A DNA stretch of 64,000 nucleotides from Candidatus Fermentithermobacillaceae bacterium (GTDB lineage Bacteria > Bacillota > Sulfobacillia > Fermentithermobacillales > DUSS01), in assembly GCA_012842495.1 (NCBI GenBank), contig DUSS01000009.1, forward strand, positions 1-64,000, read 5' to 3'. Below the pieces are notes generated by a model. The model was given only the letters and a program-made list of their open reading frames with translations. It ran no database searches and had not been told where the DNA came from. Both the position numbers and the translations under genes were made by a program. Positions 30,803-41,190 of this stretch are shown piece after piece. Positions within the stretch are counted from its first letter, which is position 1, and every line of letters begins with the position of its first letter.

Positions 30803-31252
30803 CTAGAATTCCTTCTTACTCGAGATGAGAATGGTGACCGGCCCATCGTTGACCAGTTCGACCTGCATGTGAGCTCCAAATTCCCCCGTTTTCGTAGGCA
30901 CGCCGCGGCGCCTGAGCTCCTCGACAAAGGCTTCGTACAGCTCCCTGCCCTTCACCGGCTCCATAGCCATGTCGAACCCGGGCCGCTTCCCCTTCTTCAC
31001 GTCACCAAAGAGCGTAAACTGGGAAACAACCAGAGCTTCGCCGCCCACATCCAGTATGGACAGGTTCATCTTGCCTTCGGCGTCCGGGAAAACCCTTAAG
31101 CCGGCGACTTTTTCGGCCATGTACTCGGCATCTTCCTGGGTATCGTCTCTGCCGACTCCCAGAAGTATGAGAGCGCCCGGGCCTGTGGCAGCTACTTCCC
31201 TGGTTTCCACCGTCACCCGGGCGCGGGAAACCCGCTGGTATACGGCTCTCAC
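30803..31252 (-). CDS. dtd: D-aminoacyl-tRNA deacylase
   Basis: [47 protein letters not shown]. Confidence 0.96.
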   Translation of the reverse strand: MRAVYQRVSRARVTVETREVAATGPGALILLGVGRDDTQEDAEYMAEKVAGLRVFPDAEGKMNLSILDVGGEALVVSQFTLFGDVKKGKRPGFDMAMEPVKGRELYEAFVEELRRRGVPTKTGEFGAHMQVELVNDGPVTILISSKKEF

Positions 31253-31308
31253 CCGTCCTGCGCTCCTTTCTCCCCCTCACAACACGCCCTTTAGGCCGGC
31301 GCAACTCT

Positions 31309-33477
31309 TCAGACGGCCCGGGATGGCCGCGCCACCCTTCTCACTTCGGTAACCCCGCGCACATCCCTCATTTGCTTGGTCAGGCGCTTGAGTTCCTCCA
31401 GATCGTGGGTTTCGAAGGTAACGTTGATGAATGCGGTGCCGTCGGAATTCCCTCTGGCGCTCGCGGCGAGGATATTGGCCCCCGCCTTGGCCAAGATTCC
31501 CGTTATGTCCGCAAACAGACCGGGTCTGTCGTGAGCTCTCACCTCGACCGACGAAGGGTAAGCACCCTGCGAGTTCTCATCCCAGGATACCTCGACAAAT
31601 CGCTCCCGGTCCTTGAAGTTCTCGAGGCTCGGGCAATCGAGCCTGTGCACTGACACGCCGCGTCCTCTCGTGATGTACCCGATTATCGGGTCGCCCGGCA
31701 CCGGATTGCAGCAATGGGCGAGTCTGACCAGAAGGTCTCTCATACCCTTCACGATCACGGCATCTTCCGGACCTCTCGGTTTGGCCGGCGTTATCTTGGG
31801 CTCTTGAACCTGCTCTGGCGCGGGAGGGATCTTCTTCTGGACTTCTTCTTTGATCCTCGAGGCAACGTGGACCGGACTCAAACCTCCGTAGGCGATGGCA
31901 GCGTAAACATCCTCGAAGTCGGTGAACCGCAGCCGTTCCAGAACCCGGTCACGTATTTCTTCGTCGTCCAGGCAGTCGGGTTTCAGACCGGCTTTGACGA
32001 TCTCTTTCTCCAATTGGGTCCGGCCCCTCAAGATGTCTTCGTCCCGGAGTTCCTTCTTGAAAAACTGCCTTATCTTCGACCTCGCCGACGGGGTTTTGAC
32101 TATGTCCAGCCAATCCATGCTCGGCCGCCCCGATTGCCTGTTGACTAGGATTTCAACGATGTCTCCGTTCTGAAGTTTGTAATCCAGCGGCACCATCTTC
32201 CCGTTGATCTTGGCGCCCACGCAATGGTTTCCGATATCCGTGTGGATCCTGTAGGCGAAGTCCAGCGGCGTGGCCCCTACCGGCAAGTCGATGACGTCGC
32301 CTTTGGGTGTGAAAACGAACACCTCATCGTTGAAGATATCGAGCTTCAAAGCTTCCATAAACTCCCTGGCGTCCGTCATCTCCCGCTGCCAGTCGAGGAG
32401 CTGCCTTAACCACGCCATCTTCTCTTCGAAGCTCTTGTCGCCCTTGGTACCTTCCTTGTACCGCCAGTGAGCTGCGCTACCGTATTCGGCCGTCTGGTCC
32501 ATTTCCCTGGTGCGGATCTGGATCTCGAACGGCTCACCCAGCGGTCCCACGACCGTAGTGTGGAGAGACTGGTACCCGTTGGGCTTGGGCATGGCGATGT
32601 AATCCTTGAACCTGCCCGGAACGGGCTTCCACAAAGTGTGACAGAGCCCGAGAACCTCGTAGCAATCGGGAACGGTATTCACTATCACCCTCGCCGCTAT
32701 CAGGTCGTATATTTCCGAAAGCGCTTTCCCCTGCCTTTGCATCTTCTGGTAGATGCTGTACAGGTTCTTCGCCCTGCTTTGAACCTCCGCGGGGATCCCC
32801 GCCCGAATCAATCTTTCCTTCAGAGCCGCCATGACCATCGCTGCTTCAGCTTCCCTGTGGCTGCGGTGCTTAGCGATGCTGTGAGCCAGCGACCGGTATT
32901 CTTCGGGATGCAGGTATTTGAAGGCGAGGTCTTCAAGTTCCCACTTAAACCGCCAGATCCCGAGGCGGTGGGCGAGAGGAGCGTAGATCTCTAGCGTCTC
33001 CTGGGCTGTGGCCTTCTGCTTTTCCGGCGGAAGGGCGTAGAGCGTTCTCAGGTTATGCAGCCTGTCGGCAAGACGTATGACCACCACGCGCCAGTCCTCG
33101 GCCATCGCCAGGAACATCTTTCTCAGATTCGAGACCTGCTCTTCGACGGGGCTCTTGAACTCGATGCGGGCGAGCTTCGTCACTCCGTCGACGAGTTTGG
33201 CGATCTGGGGACCGAATTCTCTCTCTATATCCTCAAGGGAGACGTCGGTGTCTTCGACGGTATCGTGAAGGAGGGCGGCGGCCAATGTGGACGCATCCCC
33301 CTCCATCTCCGCCAGGATTTTAGCTACGGCGAGAGGGTGCTGTATGAAGTCCTCTCCGGACAGCCTGTACTGGCCCTCGTGGGCCTTCCGGGCAAACTCG
33401 CAAGCTTTCTCCACGAGTTCGGCGTCTTTGGTGGAGAGGTATCCCGCTATATCCAGGCTTGGACTGGAGACTGACAC
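31309..33477 (-). CDS. relA: RelA/SpoT bifunctional (p)ppGpp synthetase/hydrolase
   Basis: AALLHDTVEDTDV, DRLHNLRTL, MPKPNGYQSLHTTVVGP, TGS and ACT domains. Confidence 0.96.
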   Translation of the reverse strand: MSVSSPSLDIAGYLSTKDAELVEKACEFARKAHEGQYRLSGEDFIQHPLAVAKILAEMEGDASTLAAALLHDTVEDTDVSLEDIEREFGPQIAKLVDGVTKLARIEFKSPVEEQVSNLRKMFLAMAEDWRVVVIRLADRLHNLRTLYALPPEKQKATAQETLEIYAPLAHRLGIWRFKWELEDLAFKYLHPEEYRSLAHSIAKHRSHREAEAAMVMAALKERLIRAGIPAEVQSRAKNLYSIYQKMQRQGKALSEIYDLIAARVIVNTVPDCYEVLGLCHTLWKPVPGRFKDYIAMPKPNGYQSLHTTVVGPLGEPFEIQIRTREMDQTAEYGSAAHWRYKEGTKGDKSFEEKMAWLRQLLDWQREMTDAREFMEALKLDIFNDEVFVFTPKGDVIDLPVGATPLDFAYRIHTDIGNHCVGAKINGKMVPLDYKLQNGDIVEILVNRQSGRPSMDWLDIVKTPSARSKIRQFFKKELRDEDILRGRTQLEKEIVKAGLKPDCLDDEEIRDRVLERLRFTDFEDVYAAIAYGGLSPVHVASRIKEEVQKKIPPAPEQVQEPKITPAKPRGPEDAVIVKGMRDLLVRLAHCCNPVPGDPIIGYITRGRGVSVHRLDCPSLENFKDRERFVEVSWDENSQGAYPSSVEVRAHDRPGLFADITGILAKAGANILAASARGNSDGTAFINVTFETHDLEELKRLTKQMRDVRGVTEVRRVARPSRAV

Positions 33478-33667
33478 CTTAACCCTCCCTTAAAAGGTCT
33501 CCTAAAAACGCCAATCCCGGTGATAGCAGCCCAACCTCGCTTGCGCTTGCCATCGTCCCACGGCCGCCGGCGTTTTTCCTGCCGGCACCCCGCCACGCTT
33601 TGCCCCCGCCGGACGTAGTCGCATATGAACTCTTCCGCCACCGGTCCGTGGCCCGTGGTCCGAACGT

Positions 33668-34222
33668 TCAGGAGTCGAGCTTTATCACCGATATTACATT
33701 CTTGTAACCTTTTTTATTCAGATTAGCCCTGCCAGGAATGTAAGTCAATTCGATGAGAAACGCCACGGCCTCGACAGAGCCACCGAGTTTCTCCACCATG
33801 TCGATGGTGGCCAGGATAGTCCCGCCAGTGGCCAACAAGTCGTCGAGAACAAGAACCTTCTGACCCGGTTTCACGGCGTCCCTATGGATTTCGAGCACGT
33901 CCTGTCCGTATTCGAGCTGGTACGATCCCCGTAAGGTTTCCCAGGGGAGCTTACCGGCCTTTCTCACAGGCACAAACCCTTTGCCCAGCCGGTATGCCAG
34001 TGCCGCGCCGATCATAAAGCCGCGAGCCTCGGGCGCAACGATCAGCTCGAAGTCCACGCCCGACACGGCCTCGGCCAGCGCGTCTATGGCTTCGCGGAAG
34101 GCCCGCCCGTCCTTAAGGAGAGTGGTAATGTCTTTGAAACTGACTCCCTTCTGGGGAAAATCCGGAACAACCCTCAAAAGTTTGCCCAACCGCTCACCGA
34201 CGTTCGTGGCCACGAAACACAC
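33668..34222 (-). CDS. apt: adenine phosphoribosyltransferase
   Basis: VVPDFPQKGVSFKDITTLLKDG, PEARGFMIGAALAYRLG, VLVLDDLLATGGTI. Confidence 0.96.
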   Translation of the reverse strand: MCFVATNVGERLGKLLRVVPDFPQKGVSFKDITTLLKDGRAFREAIDALAEAVSGVDFELIVAPEARGFMIGAALAYRLGKGFVPVRKAGKLPWETLRGSYQLEYGQDVLEIHRDAVKPGQKVLVLDDLLATGGTILATIDMVEKLGGSVEAVAFLIELTYIPGRANLNKKGYKNVISVIKLDS

Positions 34223-34448
34223 CTCCCGTTACCTGCGTCTCTCGCATCAGCTGGTTTTCTACCTTTATCCGAAGCTTTCCTTCAGCCCGTAAAGCTCGCT
34301 CACCGTCCCCCGGATGGCATATCCCGAGATCGAGCTTGAAATCGGCTCCTCGCCTCCGCGGATCTAGCGTTCCTGCCTGCCAGCGGCGCCGGAGGCCCTC
34401 GCCTCCCCGGCGACTCTATGTCCGCACCTACCCGCATCTTCAGGCTGG

Positions 34449-36455
34449 TCATCCAACAAAAGCTTCCTCTTTAATGTCGACGACTTCAAGAGCAATTTCC
34501 TCTCTCCCCTGGAACGTGCGTAACGAAGGTGACAGCACCACATCCGCGGCCAGGCCGGAAACCCCGGGTACCACGAAGTCGGAAGCTTTGTTCAATCCCC
34601 GGCAGTAACAGCGCAACGGAACACCCGAGCGCCCCGATATGTAGATTTCAAGGCCGTTGTCGCTCTTCCGCTCGACTTTCCGTATAACCGCTTTACTTAC
34701 CCCCACCAGCGGTCGGGGATTCCCGGGTCCGAACGGTTCAAGCCTCAAGAGAGAGGCAAGGTACTGGCCGCTGAGTTCGTCCGAAGACAGCCAGTCGTCC
34801 AGAGCGAGCTCGGGACGAAGAGTGGGGAGATCCAGGTGGTCTTCGGCATACCTGCGGAAGTCCTCGAAGAAAGCTTCGACCTTCTCCGGGAGAACCGAAA
34901 AACCTCCTGCCTCCCTGTGTCCTCCCCAGGTTTCCAGGTGCTTCGAACACGAAGAAAGACCCGACCACACGTCAAAGCCGGGAACTGCCCGTACAGAGCC
35001 CTTCAGGATACCGCTACCTCCCGCCAGCGCCACGGGCCGCCAGAACGCATCCCTGATCCTCGATGCCACCACGCCGATGACTCCGGGATGCCAGGAGGGA
35101 GACCATGCGCCAACCAGAGCTTCTCCGGCCGGGTCTCCCCGTTCTTCGAGAATGGCCAGGCACTCTACGGCGATCTGTTCCTCGGTCGCCCTTCGCTCGG
35201 TGTTGAGTTCGTCAAGGAGCAATGCCAGGGACGTAGCTCCCGTCTCGTCACTGGCGGTCAAAAGTTCGTAAGAAAACCGCGCTTCCTTCATCCGACCCGC
35301 CGCGTTCAATCTGGGAACCAGGCCGAACGTTACATCCCTTTCCAGGTTCAGCTTCCCTCCGGAAAGCCCGGCGACCGCCGCCAGAGCGCGTATTCCGGCG
35401 CGAACCGGCCTTCTTAAGAGCTCGAGACCGACCTGGAGCCACCTGCGATTTTGACCCAGAACGCTCACACCGTCGGCCGCAATGGAGAGCGTCACAAGGT
35501 CCAGCCAATCTCCCGCCTCCGCGCTCATCCCGGCCTGGCCGGGAATCTTCACCTCGCCAGCTAACCCAGTCTCCGCGTGGGCCCCCACCTCCGCCAGCAG
35601 GCGATGGGCGACGAGGTAAGCTACCCCTGCTCCGGATAGGTTCTCAAGACCCGAGTTCGACCACTCGGACATCTGGGGATCGACCAGGGCGACCGCCAGC
35701 GGCAGAGTCTGGCCTGGGATGTGGTGATCCGTGACTATGACGTCCAGCCCGAGCTCCGCCGCTTGCCGGAAACCGGAGCCCCCCGCTATGCCGCAATCCA
35801 CCGTTATGATTAAAGATGCACCCTGGCTCGCGAGAGCCCGGACCCCTTCTCTGTGAAAGCCGTATCCCTCCTTCAGCCGGGAAGGAAAGTACACGAAGAC
35901 GGGGTGAATCCCGCAGCGTTCCAGGGCTTCCCTCATGATGACAGCTGAAGTGATGCCGTCCGTGTCATAATCGGCGTAAATCCCGACGGCTTCCCGGTTC
36001 TTTCTGGCGAGGAGCAACCGCTTGACGGCGTTCTGAAGTTGTTCTTCGGCCCTGCCGGGAAGATCCGGCATCAGGTCCGAGGGCTTGGTGGCCCGGAATA
36101 GCTCGGCTGCGCGCCGCAAGTCGCCTTGCACACGTCGCAGGGCCACTCTGGCCGTCCCTTCGGGGATGCCGAGCTCCCGGGACAGTCTTGAAACTTTCGA
36201 TGGATCAACCCTGGAAGGTGCTCTCCAGGTGAAATCCAGGCGAGGCGCCACCTTCCGCAAAACGCCGTTCAAAACGTTCGACCCATTTTTAGACAGCTTT
36301 TTCCTCGAGTCCGTATCCGCGTTATTCCCTTTCCCCTCGAGATTCCCTTTCACGTTCTGCCGGTCCTTGCCAATCATAGGTTTTGATCTTCTGCACCTCG
36401 TCCTCGAGTTCTTTGGCTCTTTCCATTTCGGCCACGAGCTTCGTTTCGAGCTCAT
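34449..36455 (-). CDS. recJ: single-stranded-DNA-specific exonuclease RecJ (true start possibly nearer 36377)
   Basis: VGIYADYDTDGITSAVIM, DHHIPGQTLPLAVALVDP, GGHREAGGFSV. Confidence 0.92.
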   Translation of the reverse strand: MSSKRSSWPKWKEPKNSRTRCRRSKPMIGKDRQNVKGNLEGKGNNADTDSRKKLSKNGSNVLNGVLRKVAPRLDFTWRAPSRVDPSKVSRLSRELGIPEGTARVALRRVQGDLRRAAELFRATKPSDLMPDLPGRAEEQLQNAVKRLLLARKNREAVGIYADYDTDGITSAVIMREALERCGIHPVFVYFPSRLKEGYGFHREGVRALASQGASLIITVDCGIAGGSGFRQAAELGLDVIVTDHHIPGQTLPLAVALVDPQMSEWSNSGLENLSGAGVAYLVAHRLLAEVGAHAETGLAGEVKIPGQAGMSAEAGDWLDLVTLSIAADGVSVLGQNRRWLQVGLELLRRPVRAGIRALAAVAGLSGGKLNLERDVTFGLVPRLNAAGRMKEARFSYELLTASDETGATSLALLLDELNTERRATEEQIAVECLAILEERGDPAGEALVGAWSPSWHPGVIGVVASRIRDAFWRPVALAGGSGILKGSVRAVPGFDVWSGLSSCSKHLETWGGHREAGGFSVLPEKVEAFFEDFRRYAEDHLDLPTLRPELALDDWLSSDELSGQYLASLLRLEPFGPGNPRPLVGVSKAVIRKVERKSDNGLEIYISGRSGVPLRCYCRGLNKASDFVVPGVSGLAADVVLSPSLRTFQGREEIALEVVDIKEEAFVG

Positions 36456-36696
36456 GCACTCTCCGCTTCAGTCCCAAACTCTTCACCCAGGTCCACGTGG
36501 CTCCTACCAGCACCCCTGTGCATACAGCTACCAAGACGACGAGGGCCAGGTTCAGCTGGACGGACCAGATGAGGAAACTTAACTGTACCATTCCCGCATT
36601 TTGAACAGCGAAAACCACTACTAGGACGAGAAGAGCTATCACAACGAACAACACGAGCCTCACCTCGTTAGTCCTTTTCGTCCTGGAACGGGCCAT
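36322..36696 (-). CDS. LapA-domain (DUF1049) membrane protein
   Basis: Two TM segments LVLFVVIALLVLVVVFAVQNAGMVQLSFLIWSVQLNLALVVLVAVCTGVLVGATW, then coiled coil. Confidence 0.8.
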   Translation of the reverse strand: MARSRTKRTNEVRLVLFVVIALLVLVVVFAVQNAGMVQLSFLIWSVQLNLALVVLVAVCTGVLVGATWTWVKSLGLKRRVHELETKLVAEMERAKELEDEVQKIKTYDWQGPAERERESRGERE

Positions 36697-36792
36697 ACCC
36701 TTCGTCCGTAGCTTGCCGGAGATTGGGAACCGCGGACCGTCCCGGGTCTTAGCGCTCTCCCGTCGACGAGCTCAAAGGGGATTGCCGGACCC

Positions 36793-38301
36793 TCACGAAA
36801 CCGCCGGGTCACCTCTGATAAGCGCCATCTCCGCCATGAGAGCATATTCCAGTCTCATCTTCATGATCTCGCAACCCAACCGGTACGGTTTTGAGATATC
36901 TCCGTTAGACTCGTAGGCACTGGCATGACAACCTCCGCCGCAGTAAAAGCGAGCCCAGCACGACGCGCATACATTCTTGGAGTACACGTGAGTCCCGGCG
37001 AAACGCTTTCGGAGTTCATCGCCATTTGCCGGGTCGATGCCGGAAAACACGTCGCCCATCTTGAACTCCGCCTGTCCGGCGAAGCGGTGGCAGGGATAAA
37101 GGTCACCGGAAGGCGCCACGGCGAAGTATTCCACCCCGGCACCGCAGCCGGTCAGGCGCTTGTACACGCAGGGACCGCCGTCCGAAGGCACGATGAAGTG
37201 GTAGAAAGAAAACCCGCGACCCGTTCGGGCAGAGCGCACGTAGAACTCAAAAAGCTTTTCGTACTCTTCCCGGAGCTGCTCGAGATCCTCCTCACGAATG
37301 GCATAAGGGGCTTCTTGTCCCGCTATCACCGGTTCCATGGAGATCTTCTCGAATCCCAGATTCACCAAGTGCTCAACGTCGGCGGCAAAATCCAGCGACT
37401 GGCGGGTAAAGGTTCCGCGAACCCAGTAGTCGTCAAATCGCAGTTCGCGTCCTTCTCGTCCGCTGGCCGCCATCGACCCCTTCGCGGTTTGGGCCGGGAA
37501 ATCCATCCCGTGCGCGGGCGCGCTACCGGTCTCACCGAGCACGTACCTGCGGTACTTAGGCAGAACCGCGTCGTAGGTGCCGCGCCCATCGGGAAACACC
37601 CGCATTCCGTCGTGGACCTCGGGCCTCCCGTCCATGCTCAAGATGACCGATACATGGTGGTCTAGCAGGAACCGGACGATTTCATCGTCGAGGAGGACGC
37701 CGTTGGTGGTTAGCGTGAACTTAATGGTCTTTCCCTCGGCTTGAGCCTTCTTCTCTCCGTAAAGGATTGCATCTTTAACGACGTCGAAGACTAAAAGCGG
37801 CTCGCCTCCGAAGAAGTCTACCTCGCAGCGGGAGCGCTTTCCCAACCCGGCGAAGAGGAAATCCAGACTCCGCCGGGCCACCTCCGGGGACATCTTAGAG
37901 CGATCAACGCGCCCGCCTTTGGCAAAGCAGTACCTGCAACGAAGATTACAGTCATTGGTGACGAGCAGGCACAGCGCCTTGACGTGGTCGGGTTCGGGGG
38001 GAACGTAGCTTGAGCCGACCGGGTCTGGCCTGGCAAACCTCCCGGTGCGCCGGAGTTCCTCCAGCTCAGAGATAGCTTCTTCAATCTCGCCGGTCTCGTA
38101 CCTCGGCGACAGGGCGGATAGCGCTTCCTCGTGGTTAGTACCATCATATACGTCCAGAAGGTCCCAGGTTATCTCATCTAGGCTGTAGAGGGACCCGGTG
38201 TTCACGTCCAGGAGCGCCCGAAGACCCCCGGCCCTGAACTTATGCCAGTCCTTTTTCGAAAAAGCGGTCCCGGCCCGGGATCCCGGAAGTTGCGTGCCCA
38301 T
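36793..38301 (-). CDS. scfB: thioether cross-link-forming SCIFF peptide maturase (radical SAM/SPASM)
   Basis: TNDCNLRCRYCFAKGGRVDRSKMS, SPASM CASCWARFYCGGGCHASAY; immediately downstream of SCIFF precursor. Confidence 0.93.
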   Translation of the reverse strand: MGTQLPGSRAGTAFSKKDWHKFRAGGLRALLDVNTGSLYSLDEITWDLLDVYDGTNHEEALSALSPRYETGEIEEAISELEELRRTGRFARPDPVGSSYVPPEPDHVKALCLLVTNDCNLRCRYCFAKGGRVDRSKMSPEVARRSLDFLFAGLGKRSRCEVDFFGGEPLLVFDVVKDAILYGEKKAQAEGKTIKFTLTTNGVLLDDEIVRFLLDHHVSVILSMDGRPEVHDGMRVFPDGRGTYDAVLPKYRRYVLGETGSAPAHGMDFPAQTAKGSMAASGREGRELRFDDYWVRGTFTRQSLDFAADVEHLVNLGFEKISMEPVIAGQEAPYAIREEDLEQLREEYEKLFEFYVRSARTGRGFSFYHFIVPSDGGPCVYKRLTGCGAGVEYFAVAPSGDLYPCHRFAGQAEFKMGDVFSGIDPANGDELRKRFAGTHVYSKNVCASCWARFYCGGGCHASAYESNGDISKPYRLGCEIMKMRLEYALMAEMALIRGDPAVS

Positions 38302-38319
38302 CGTGACCTTCTCCGGCCT

Positions 38320-38475
38320 CTATTTTCCTCGCGAAGTGGTCTTGTTCACGCACTTCTGGTTGGATACGGTGCACGAAGTTTTGCAGGCCGATTGGCAGGA
38401 CGCCTGGCACTCACCGCATCCCCTGTTTTCGATTCCATCGAGTTCTCCCTTAACCACTAGCTGGATGTGCTTCAT
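38320..38475 (-). CDS. scfA: SCIFF (six cysteines in forty-five residues) ranthipeptide precursor
   Basis: MKHIQLVVKGELDGIENRGCGECQASCQSACKTSCTVSNQKCVNKTTSRGK; six Cys and invariant GECQxSCQSACKTSCTV. Confidence 0.95.
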   Translation of the reverse strand: MKHIQLVVKGELDGIENRGCGECQASCQSACKTSCTVSNQKCVNKTTSRGK

Positions 38476-38559
38476 TTTAAAACCCCTTTCAATGCGCAGT
38501 CGGACAATACCCATGATAGCAGGAACGCGATGAAGCTTGAAGACCGTTCCGCGACGCCG

Positions 38560-39116
38560 CTAAACCGTCGCCGCGAGCTCCCTGAGCTCGGAGACCTGGA
38601 AGTCCGGCATAAACTCATCAGACAGCTCGGACATTTCCAGGAACGGTATCCATTCGAACCGGCATAACGCCGCTTTCATGCCCACGCTCTTGGGACCTGC
38701 CACATCCTCGAGGAACCTGTCGCCGACAAAAAGGGTCTCCTCTGGAGAAACTCCAGCCATATCCAGGGCTTCCCCGTAGATGGCCGGATGAGGCTTCCGC
38801 CAGCCGGTTTCGGAGCTGAGAACCCGGAAGTAGACCCTTTCGAGGATCCCCGACTCGAGAAGATACCGGTCTATAATCTCCGGAGGTATGCTGGTATTGG
38901 ACACGATGCCCAGGATATACCCCCGCTCAAGCCGTCTATCTTATTCTTGATGCTCGCTATGAAAAACTTGACCTCGACGTGCTTCCCGGAAACATGAAGA
39001 ACCTTTTGAACCAGCTCCGCCGCCGCCTCGTCCAGAACTTCCTCCCTCCTCCTATCTCCAAACGGCATCCACAGAGTGCCTCCCAGGTCGAATAAAACCG
39101 CCTTGATACGAGGCAC
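38560..39116 (-). pseudogene. HAD-superfamily hydrolase split by a frameshift near 38.93 kb
   Basis: VPRIKAVLFDLGGTLWMP...FFIASIKNKID in one frame and LERGYILGIVSNTSIPPEIIDRY...KPHPAIYGEALDMAGVSPEETLFVGDRFLEDV in another. Confidence 0.8.
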
Positions 39117-39481
39117 GGTTGAACCCCGGTCATTCAGGATCACCTGCCGGTTTAGCCACACGATTTCCCAGCCGACGTTGTCATCTTTAACTTCAACGTG
39201 ACAACGGCTGATGCCTTGAAGATCCTGACTGGATGACACCAAGCCCAAGACCCACACACGGCTGAGGAGGTCCGAATCTCACGGGCGGCGAAATCGTGAG
39301 CTGCAGGAAATTCCTTGGACCCTTAATTGCTGGAAAAAACATATGATCCTGCATACGAGAGTGGGGTATCACCCTAAACCTGCGACGGTACGGTTATGAA
39401 GTCGCCAGCAGTTGACGGCATTCGTTCGGCTTTCTTCACCAGGTCCGGAGGGGGTAGGGGTCGGGAAAGGAGCAGGAGAAC

Positions 39482-40291
39482 ATGAGCCAGGTTGTAAGGG
39501 ACTTCTACAATCGCAATCCTTCCTATGAGTGGGAAAGACTCTCGAGGCCGTATACTCACCTCGAGTACGTCACCACCATGCACCTTGTAGGGAAGTACTT
39601 CCCGAAGAGCGGCGCAGTAGTCGATATCGGGTCAGGCCCTGGAAGGTATTCTATAGAGATGCTGAAAAGGGGTTACAAAGTCACCCTGGTTGACCTGAGC
39701 GAAGCGCTCCTGGAGATAGCCGAGAGGGAAATCGCCGCCAGAGGCTTGCGTGCTGAAGGAATCTTTCGGGGAGACGCCTGCAATCTCGGTTTTCTGGACG
39801 ACGCTCAGTTTGACGCGGCCTTCTTGATGGGCCCCATGTACCATCTCATTCGGCGAGAGGACAGGATGAAGGCCCTGGGTGAGCTTCGCCGGGTAATGAA
39901 GCCTGGTGGCGTGGCGGTGGTGGCCTATCTGAATTCCTGGGGAATACTGAGGTCGCTTCTGACAGAGAATCCGACGTACTACGAAAGCAAGGAAATGATC
40001 TTTGCGCTTACCCGGGAATTCATCAACAAGAGCCGTCCGGGGGGAGGTTTTACCGAGGCGTACTTCACGATTCCCCCAGAGGCCACCGCAGAATTGCAGG
40101 AAGCAGCCTTCATTATCCTGAGCTATGCTGGCGCAGAAAGCTACGCCTCAGGATGCATCGAACCGTTGGCCAGAATGAGCCAGGAAAATCCGGTCGCTTA
40201 CGAGAACGTCCTCGAGACTGCGTCGGCGCTTTCCGAGGAGCCTCCCTGGCGCGATTCCACGGAGCACGTCCATTTTGTCGTGAGGAAATGA
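39482..40291 (+). CDS. class I SAM-dependent methyltransferase
   Basis: GAVVDIGSGPGRYSIEMLKRGYKVTLVDLSEALLEIAERE. Confidence 0.9.
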   Translation: MSQVVRDFYNRNPSYEWERLSRPYTHLEYVTTMHLVGKYFPKSGAVVDIGSGPGRYSIEMLKRGYKVTLVDLSEALLEIAEREIAARGLRAEGIFRGDACNLGFLDDAQFDAAFLMGPMYHLIRREDRMKALGELRRVMKPGGVAVVAYLNSWGILRSLLTENPTYYESKEMIFALTREFINKSRPGGGFTEAYFTIPPEATAELQEAAFIILSYAGAESYASGCIEPLARMSQENPVAYENVLETASALSEEPPWRDSTEHVHFVVRK

Positions 40292-40328
40292 GATGTACTG
40301 AGGAACACAATCGGGGGAGGGATCTCCC

Positions 40329-40925
40329 TTGTCTCAGTCCTATATCATCACCGACGTGGGAAGCACCACCACCAGTGGTATACGCCGGAAACAAGGATGC
40401 CGCGCCGCTTGTCCGGGATACCCTGAGCGAAGGCTTCGACCTGAAGGTCGTGGAGAACCTCCGCCCCACTCTGGAGCGGGAGGTTCTGGAGCCTGCCAGG
40501 ACTGCCATCCATGAACTCTTTATGTCTCACGTCATGGCTCATGCTCCGGGCTACGAAAAGCTAAGGTCATGGGTGGATGCTGACATCGTTCCCACCCCGG
40601 CAGCAGCAGGGCGCATGATCGAAGTCCTGGCCTACCGGCATAGGGCCAACCTTTTCGGAGTTGACATCGGAGGAGCAACCACGGATGTCTTCTCCGTCAT
40701 AGACGGATCCTTCCACCGTTCCGTCAGCGCCAACCTGGGAATGAGCTATTCGGCAGGCAATGTCCTGATTGAAGCAGGTGTCGAAAACGTGTTACGCTGG
40801 CTTCCCTTTAAAGTTCCCTGGCACCAGGTTGCGGACAGGGTTTTCACCAAGCTGATTAACCCGACCACTGTCCCCAGAACGTTTATGGACCTCCAGATAG
40901 AACAGGCTCTGGCCACGGAACTCAT
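40329..40925 (+). pseudogene. GlmL/MutL-like ASKHA ATPase remnant (internal deletion, 3' truncation)
   Basis: SQSYIITDVGSTTT start, then after a frame change FGVDIGGATTDVFSVIDGSFHRSVSANLGMSYSAGNVL; 3' part replaced by antisense ImmA/IrrE sequence. Confidence 0.75.
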
Positions 40926-41190
40926 GCGCGAGCGAAAACCGCTGGTGGCCGATGGTATGCCTCCGGTTGACAAGCACGAGTGTGTAGGGGTCGCTTCTTA
41001 TGTAGACCGCTGATACTTTGTCGGACATGGCAACATGTCCGACTAAGATATTCTCCCGGCTGAGGAGCCTTTCAAAGGCCTGCTCAGTGACAGGTTCAAC
41101 GACCGATCTGAGAATTCCCTGGGAAACCAGCCTTTCTCTGCAGTTGGCTGCAAGTTCGAGTCCGCGATGCAGAGGAATCTTGTTCGTCAT
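40918..41190 (-). pseudogene. 3'-truncated ImmA/IrrE-type metallopeptidase
   Basis: LVLVNRRHTIGHQRFSLAHEF then loss of family similarity where sequence becomes antisense of the GlmL-like remnant. Confidence 0.7.
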
